From an uncultured Rubrobacteraceae bacterium (GTDB lineage Bacteria; Actinomycetota; Rubrobacteria; Rubrobacterales; Rubrobacteraceae), in contig CADCUW010000131.1 in assembly GCA_902805985.1 (NCBI GenBank), positions 3,060 to 18,840 of the forward strand: 15,781 nucleotides of DNA. The letters run 5' to 3'. Made by a program: the position numbers and the translations under genes. The notes under the pieces were generated by a model. It was not told the origin of the DNA. It was given only the letters and a program-made list of their open reading frames with translations, and did no database searches. Shown piece after piece: positions 13,631 to 15,781 of the stretch; positions within the stretch are counted from its first letter, which is position 1; each line of letters opens with the position of its first letter.

Positions 13631-13902
13631 CGGGGCCTGGAGAGAAAGCCGAAACGGGCCCGCGCCCCCTCCTAGGTCCGCCGGCCCGCCTCGGTTGCCG
13701 ATTGAGCCAGAAGATCGGGGGCCTGTCCATGCACCCTTCGGGCCATCCTCACGTCACAAGGGAGCGGGCACGAGGAAGGCCCGGCGGGCCCAGGAGGGGG
13801 GTGATATGGGCCGCCGGACCCACGGATATTTTACCATCCGGTCGGGTGTCGGGAGCGTCCGGCACGCCCGCCTTCGGGGCGGTCATGACCCCACGGGGGA
13901 GG
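13631..13902. other. Non-coding region before the small-gene trio's end
   Basis: GC-rich sequence with several overlapping GGCC/GCCGG repeats and no supported gene. A hairpin CCGCC-TTCGG-GGCGG (13868-13882) lies 21 bases beyond the stop at 13903 and is a weak terminator candidate for the minus-strand operon to the right. Confidence 0.4.
13868..13882 (-). terminator. Small GC hairpin after the three-gene operon
   Basis: CCGCC pairs with GGCGG around a five-base loop, 21 bases downstream of the last gene of the operon. There is no U-tract and the stem is short. Confidence 0.35.
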
Positions 13903-14259
13903 TCAGTGGGCGAGTGCGACCAGGACGCGGCTCTGGCCGGCGAGAAGGGCGCTCAGCTTCAGCAGCCAGTCCGATACCCCCGCGCCAGGCCCCGACTCGG
14001 CCACGCCCCTCACCTGCCCGCTCAAGGTCCCCAGCAGCGCCCCCATGACGGCCGGGTCCCGCACCCCGCCAGAGAGCTGGAGCCTGAGCTCGGAGAGGGT
14101 CTCTGCGACGGGCAGGAGGTCCGGGTGGCCGGTCTCCTCCAGGCGGCGCTGCCAGCCGGCGACGACGGGCAGCGCCGCCTGGGCACCAAGCCGCTGCGTG
14201 CCCGTCTCGAAGTCTTCCACGGTCCGCAGGAGCGCGGGTCCCAACTCGTCCGGTATCAT
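13903..14259 (-). CDS. Hypothetical helix-rich protein, third gene of a small operon
   Basis: A 118-residue protein, not recognised. It is Leu/Ala/Gly-rich and predicted helical by eye, with an acidic N-terminus (MIPDELGPALLRTVEDFETG) and a more hydrophobic C-terminal half (WLLKLSALLAGQSRVLVALAH) that could be an amphipathic helix rather than a true membrane segment. It has no cysteine. The ATG at 14259 is eight bases after the stop of the preceding gene, with only a weak binding site, which suggests translational coupling. Codon use is like its neighbours. Its function is unknown and probably tied to the two genes before it. Confidence 0.6.
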   Translation of the reverse strand: MIPDELGPALLRTVEDFETGTQRLGAQAALPVVAGWQRRLEETGHPDLLPVAETLSELRLQLSGGVRDPAVMGALLGTLSGQVRGVAESGPGAGVSDWLLKLSALLAGQSRVLVALAH

Positions 14260-14267
14260 CGGGGCCG

Positions 14268-14522
14268 TCAGCCCTGCGCCCGCAGGGGCGGAGCGCCGGC
14301 GGGATCGGACTTCGTCCCGACCGGGACATCCTCGGAGCGGGTCACCGCCGTCGCCTCCTCGCGCACCAGCAGCGCCGCGACCCTCAACTCCCTGGCCCGG
14401 GCCTGCGTCTTGGAGGCCCCGCCGTGGATGCCCAGTTCTCTTGCGTCGCCCTCGAGCCGGTCGGCCGCGGTCCGCAGCCGCTCTTCCGCCCGGATGGCGA
14501 ACTCTTCGTGCCTCACGTCCAT
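14268..14522 (-). CDS. Hypothetical charged helical protein, second gene of a small operon
   Basis: An 84-residue protein, not recognised. Residues 1-60 are strongly helical and highly charged (EEFAIRAEERLRTAADRLEG, then an Ala/Arg-rich helix), with a flexible Pro-rich tail (VPVGTKSDPAGAPPLRAQG). There is no signal peptide or membrane segment. ATG 14522 follows GGGAG closely (three bases); a GTG two codons later has better spacing. The open frame extends upstream to 14876, but that part overlaps the preceding gene and has no independent support. It starts 29 bases after the first gene and ends eight bases before the third. Confidence 0.55.
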   Translation of the reverse strand: MDVRHEEFAIRAEERLRTAADRLEGDARELGIHGGASKTQARARELRVAALLVREEATAVTRSEDVPVGTKSDPAGAPPLRAQG

Positions 14523-14551
14523 CAACTCCCGGTCGTCGCTCGGCGCGGCGG

Positions 14552-14743
14552 CTACTCGGCGGCCCTCTGGGCGAGCAGCCTCCTGGCCTCTCCGATAATC
14601 TCGTCCTGAACCCCGCACAAGAAGTCCGCCAGCTCGTCGTCTTGGGCCAGCCTTGCCGCCCTCGCCGCCGGCCCGCATCCTTCCGCGCCGTCCAGCAGGG
14701 CGTGCAGCGCCGCCGTGGCGTCGTGGTTCGTTTCGTGCGCCAT
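14552..14743 (-). CDS. Hypothetical small helical protein, first gene of a small operon
   Basis: A 63-residue protein, not firmly recognised. It reads as two amphipathic helices, ATAALHALLDGAEGCGPAAR and DDELADFLCGVQDEIIGEAR, with two cysteines (about residues 23 and 43). The pattern of an acidic helix, a short turn and D-x-E-L-A-x-F recalls small four-helix-bundle or ferritin-like stress proteins, but no metal-ligand set is visible. ATG 14743 was chosen because GAGGTGA lies eight bases before it; a GTG at 14755 is in frame but overlaps that site. It is the first of three tightly packed genes. Confidence 0.6.
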   Translation of the reverse strand: MAHETNHDATAALHALLDGAEGCGPAARAARLAQDDELADFLCGVQDEIIGEARRLLAQRAAE

Positions 14744-15001
14744 GGTCTTGATCACCTCGATCGTTGGCTTGCGTTTCTCGAAAGTCCGGCGCCCCTCTGT
14801 GGGGAACCCCCGTCAGGGGGAAGGGAAAGGAGGAGCGGGCGCCGTGGACTATGTCGTATCGCGCATAACCCCCCACCGTAAACCACTGCGGGGAACAGAT
14901 GGGTCGAAGGGTGTAAACCTAGCCACGGCCGGCGCCACACATAGCAGTCACTCGGATGGCAAAAGTCGGATGAGCCACCATCTTTTGTCCTGGGGTGGCC
15001 T
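14744..15001. other. Intergenic region with paired GC hairpins in the small-operon leader
   Basis: CCCC-TCTGT-GGGG (14792-14804) and CCCCC-GTCA-GGGGG (14807-14820) are adjacent hairpins 50-75 bases before the first small gene (read on minus). GGCGCC on either side could close a larger fold. The rest (14821-15001) has no gene; it is the 3' flank of the truncated YdeI-type gene and presumably holds the operon promoter. Confidence 0.4.
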
Positions 15002-15406
15002 CTAACCCGAAGATGTGACGTTGCGCTGCGAGGGGTACGCCGCGTCCCACCGGCCGTCGGCCTTGGCGGGCAGTATCGCCGCGAGGCCGGGTTTCCGCAT
15101 GCGCCCCGCGGCGATGAGAGTCTCGGCCTTTCCGACGTTGAGCCGCGACCACGGACTCTTCGGCCGGCGAGGCGAGTACCTCTGCAGGTAGTGGTCCTCG
15201 TCGCGCGCTTTGCGCTGGCTGTCGATCCAGCCGTAGCACAGGGCGACGTCGAGGGCTTCTGCCAACGTGACCGACGCCTCGCCCGAGCCCTTCTTGGCGA
15301 TCTTCACCCAGACGCCGGTCTTCCGCCCGTGGTGGTCGGCCAGCCAGGACTCCCACCGGGCGGCGTCGGCGAAGGCCACGACGGCCTCGCCACCGATTGC
15401 TTCCAT
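15002..15406 (-). CDS. YdeI/OmdA-family protein, C-terminally truncated
   Basis: A 134-residue protein with the hallmarks of the YdeI/OmpD-associated family: WESWLADHHGRKTGVWVKIAKK, then TLAEALDVALCYGWIDSQRK (about 47-66), QRYSPRRPKSPWSRLN (74-89) and AKADGRWDAAYPSQR. Intact members are about 190 residues; after the AKADGRWD..Y segment they continue into a helical OmdA domain ('...VP.dl..AL......A...F..L....'). Here the frame ends in NVTSSG and TAG directly at that junction, so about 60 residues are missing. No continuation is visible in other frames. ATG 15406 follows GGAG by eight bases. The biochemical role of the family is poorly known; links to peptide/bacteriocin resistance are reported. 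It may be a pseudogene. Confidence 0.75.
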   Translation of the reverse strand: MEAIGGEAVVAFADAARWESWLADHHGRKTGVWVKIAKKGSGEASVTLAEALDVALCYGWIDSQRKARDEDHYLQRYSPRRPKSPWSRLNVGKAETLIAAGRMRKPGLAAILPAKADGRWDAAYPSQRNVTSSG

Positions 15407-15435
15407 GATGCCATCTCCTTCCCTCGGTCGAGATC

Positions 15436-15475
15436 CCGAGCGCCCGGGAGCGCTGCGGCGCTCCCGGGCGCTCGG
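15436..15475 (-). terminator. Strong terminator: perfect 18-bp stem, four-base loop
   Basis: CCGAGCGCCCGGGAGCGC (15436-15453) and GCGCTCCCGGGCGCTCGG (15458-15475) pair perfectly around TGCG. It lies five bases past the stop of the VOC-family gene and 30 bases before the YdeI-type start, so it ends the former and insulates the latter. No U-tract is present. Confidence 0.8.
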
Positions 15476-15479
15476 AGGG

Positions 15480-15781
15480 CTACGGTCGGCCGAGCACGTC
15501 CAGGTAGTGCGGGTTGTACATGACGCCGAGAACGTTCCCGAAGGGGTCGACCACCGAGGCGGTCACGAACCCCTTGTCGCCGCGTGGCGTGATCTGTGCA
15601 TGCTCCTTCGCCCCCATGGACAGCATCCTGTCCAGGGCCGCCTGCAAGTCGTCAACGTGCCAGTACAAGAGGGCGCCGCTAGGGCCGGTCGCCGAAGAGG
15701 CGGGCGCGTAGCGGGCATCGACCAGGCCCAGCTCGTGCCCGTGGTCGCCGAGGCGGAACTCGCAGTATGCCGGACTGCCGT
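15480..15781 (-). CDS. VOC/glyoxalase-family protein, N-terminus beyond window edge
   Basis: The frame stays open from the right edge to TAG at 15480-15482, giving the last 99 residues. They read PAYCEFRLGDHGHELGLVDA, then LLYWHVDDLQAALDRMLSMG, and end with ASVVDPFGNVLGVMYNPHY. This is the beta-alpha-beta-beta-beta module of the vicinal oxygen chelate superfamily, in the group annotated as glyoxalase/bleomycin-resistance-like. Candidate metal ligands visible in this half are H in the YWHVDD strand or E/H in HELGL; the first module is outside the window. The substrate cannot be assigned. An internal TTG (15668) could be mistaken for a start, but the clear upstream homology shows the gene continues off the window. 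Confidence 0.8.
   Translation of the reverse strand, partial: GSPAYCEFRLGDHGHELGLVDARYAPASSATGPSGALLYWHVDDLQAALDRMLSMGAKEHAQITPRGDKGFVTASVVDPFGNVLGVMYNPHYLDVLGRP

Noticed and set aside
14268..14876. Long form (202 codons) of the second small-operon gene
   Set aside because: Its upstream part overlaps the first gene, which has its own good binding site. The ATG at 14522 is the better start.
1..15781. tRNA, rRNA, CRISPR array or integrase attachment site
   Set aside because: No cloverleaf, rRNA segment, regularly spaced repeat or tRNA-end duplication was seen by eye. A tool such as tRNAscan-SE was not available.

Overview
The window is GC-rich bacterial DNA. Dense actinobacterial-type coding, frequent GTG/TTG starts after strong GGAGG sites, terminator hairpins without U-tracts and the protein types suggest a deep-branching actinobacterium, most like Rubrobacter. 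This is a judgement from sequence character; no database was searched.

Layout. 1-123 (+) is the tail of a glutathione-independent formaldehyde dehydrogenase, followed by a UUCG-loop terminator. From about 540 to 9,900 nearly everything is on the minus strand and is read right to left. It runs: an N-domain-less ClpC-type ATPase (7389-9368), a cupredoxin-like protein (6658-7125), a PQQ-dependent alcohol dehydrogenase (4937-6634), pqqA (4642-4737, very short), pqqB, pqqC, pqqD, pqqE, and an MntP-family membrane protein (878-1414). This PQQ block is bracketed by two copies of a 61-residue unknown gene (543-728 and 9672-9857; 48/61 residues identical) that share an upstream block. A decayed IS4/Tn5-type transposase fragment (9412-9648) lies beside the right copy. 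Further right are a [2Fe-2S] ferredoxin (-), an MFS exporter (+), an M19 membrane-dipeptidase-family enzyme (+), gene debris (13.3-13.7 kb), three small helix-rich genes of unknown function (-), a C-terminally truncated YdeI/OmdA-family gene (-), and a VOC/glyoxalase-family gene (-) that runs off the right edge.

How the genes fit together. pqqABCDE make the cofactor PQQ from the PqqA peptide. The adjacent dehydrogenase uses PQQ and carries the Asp-x-Asp signature of lanthanide-dependent enzymes. The cupredoxin-like gene immediately upstream of it is a natural partner candidate but lacks the copper ligands. Neither the dehydrogenase nor the cupredoxin-like protein has a signal peptide, and an in-frame stop excludes a longer dehydrogenase. 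This is odd for a family normally found outside the cytoplasm. The leaders before the cupredoxin-like gene and before pqqA both contain clustered GTACC/GGTAC elements, which may be a shared regulatory signal. Formaldehyde dehydrogenase on the left edge would fit oxidation of a C1 alcohol, but that link is inference.
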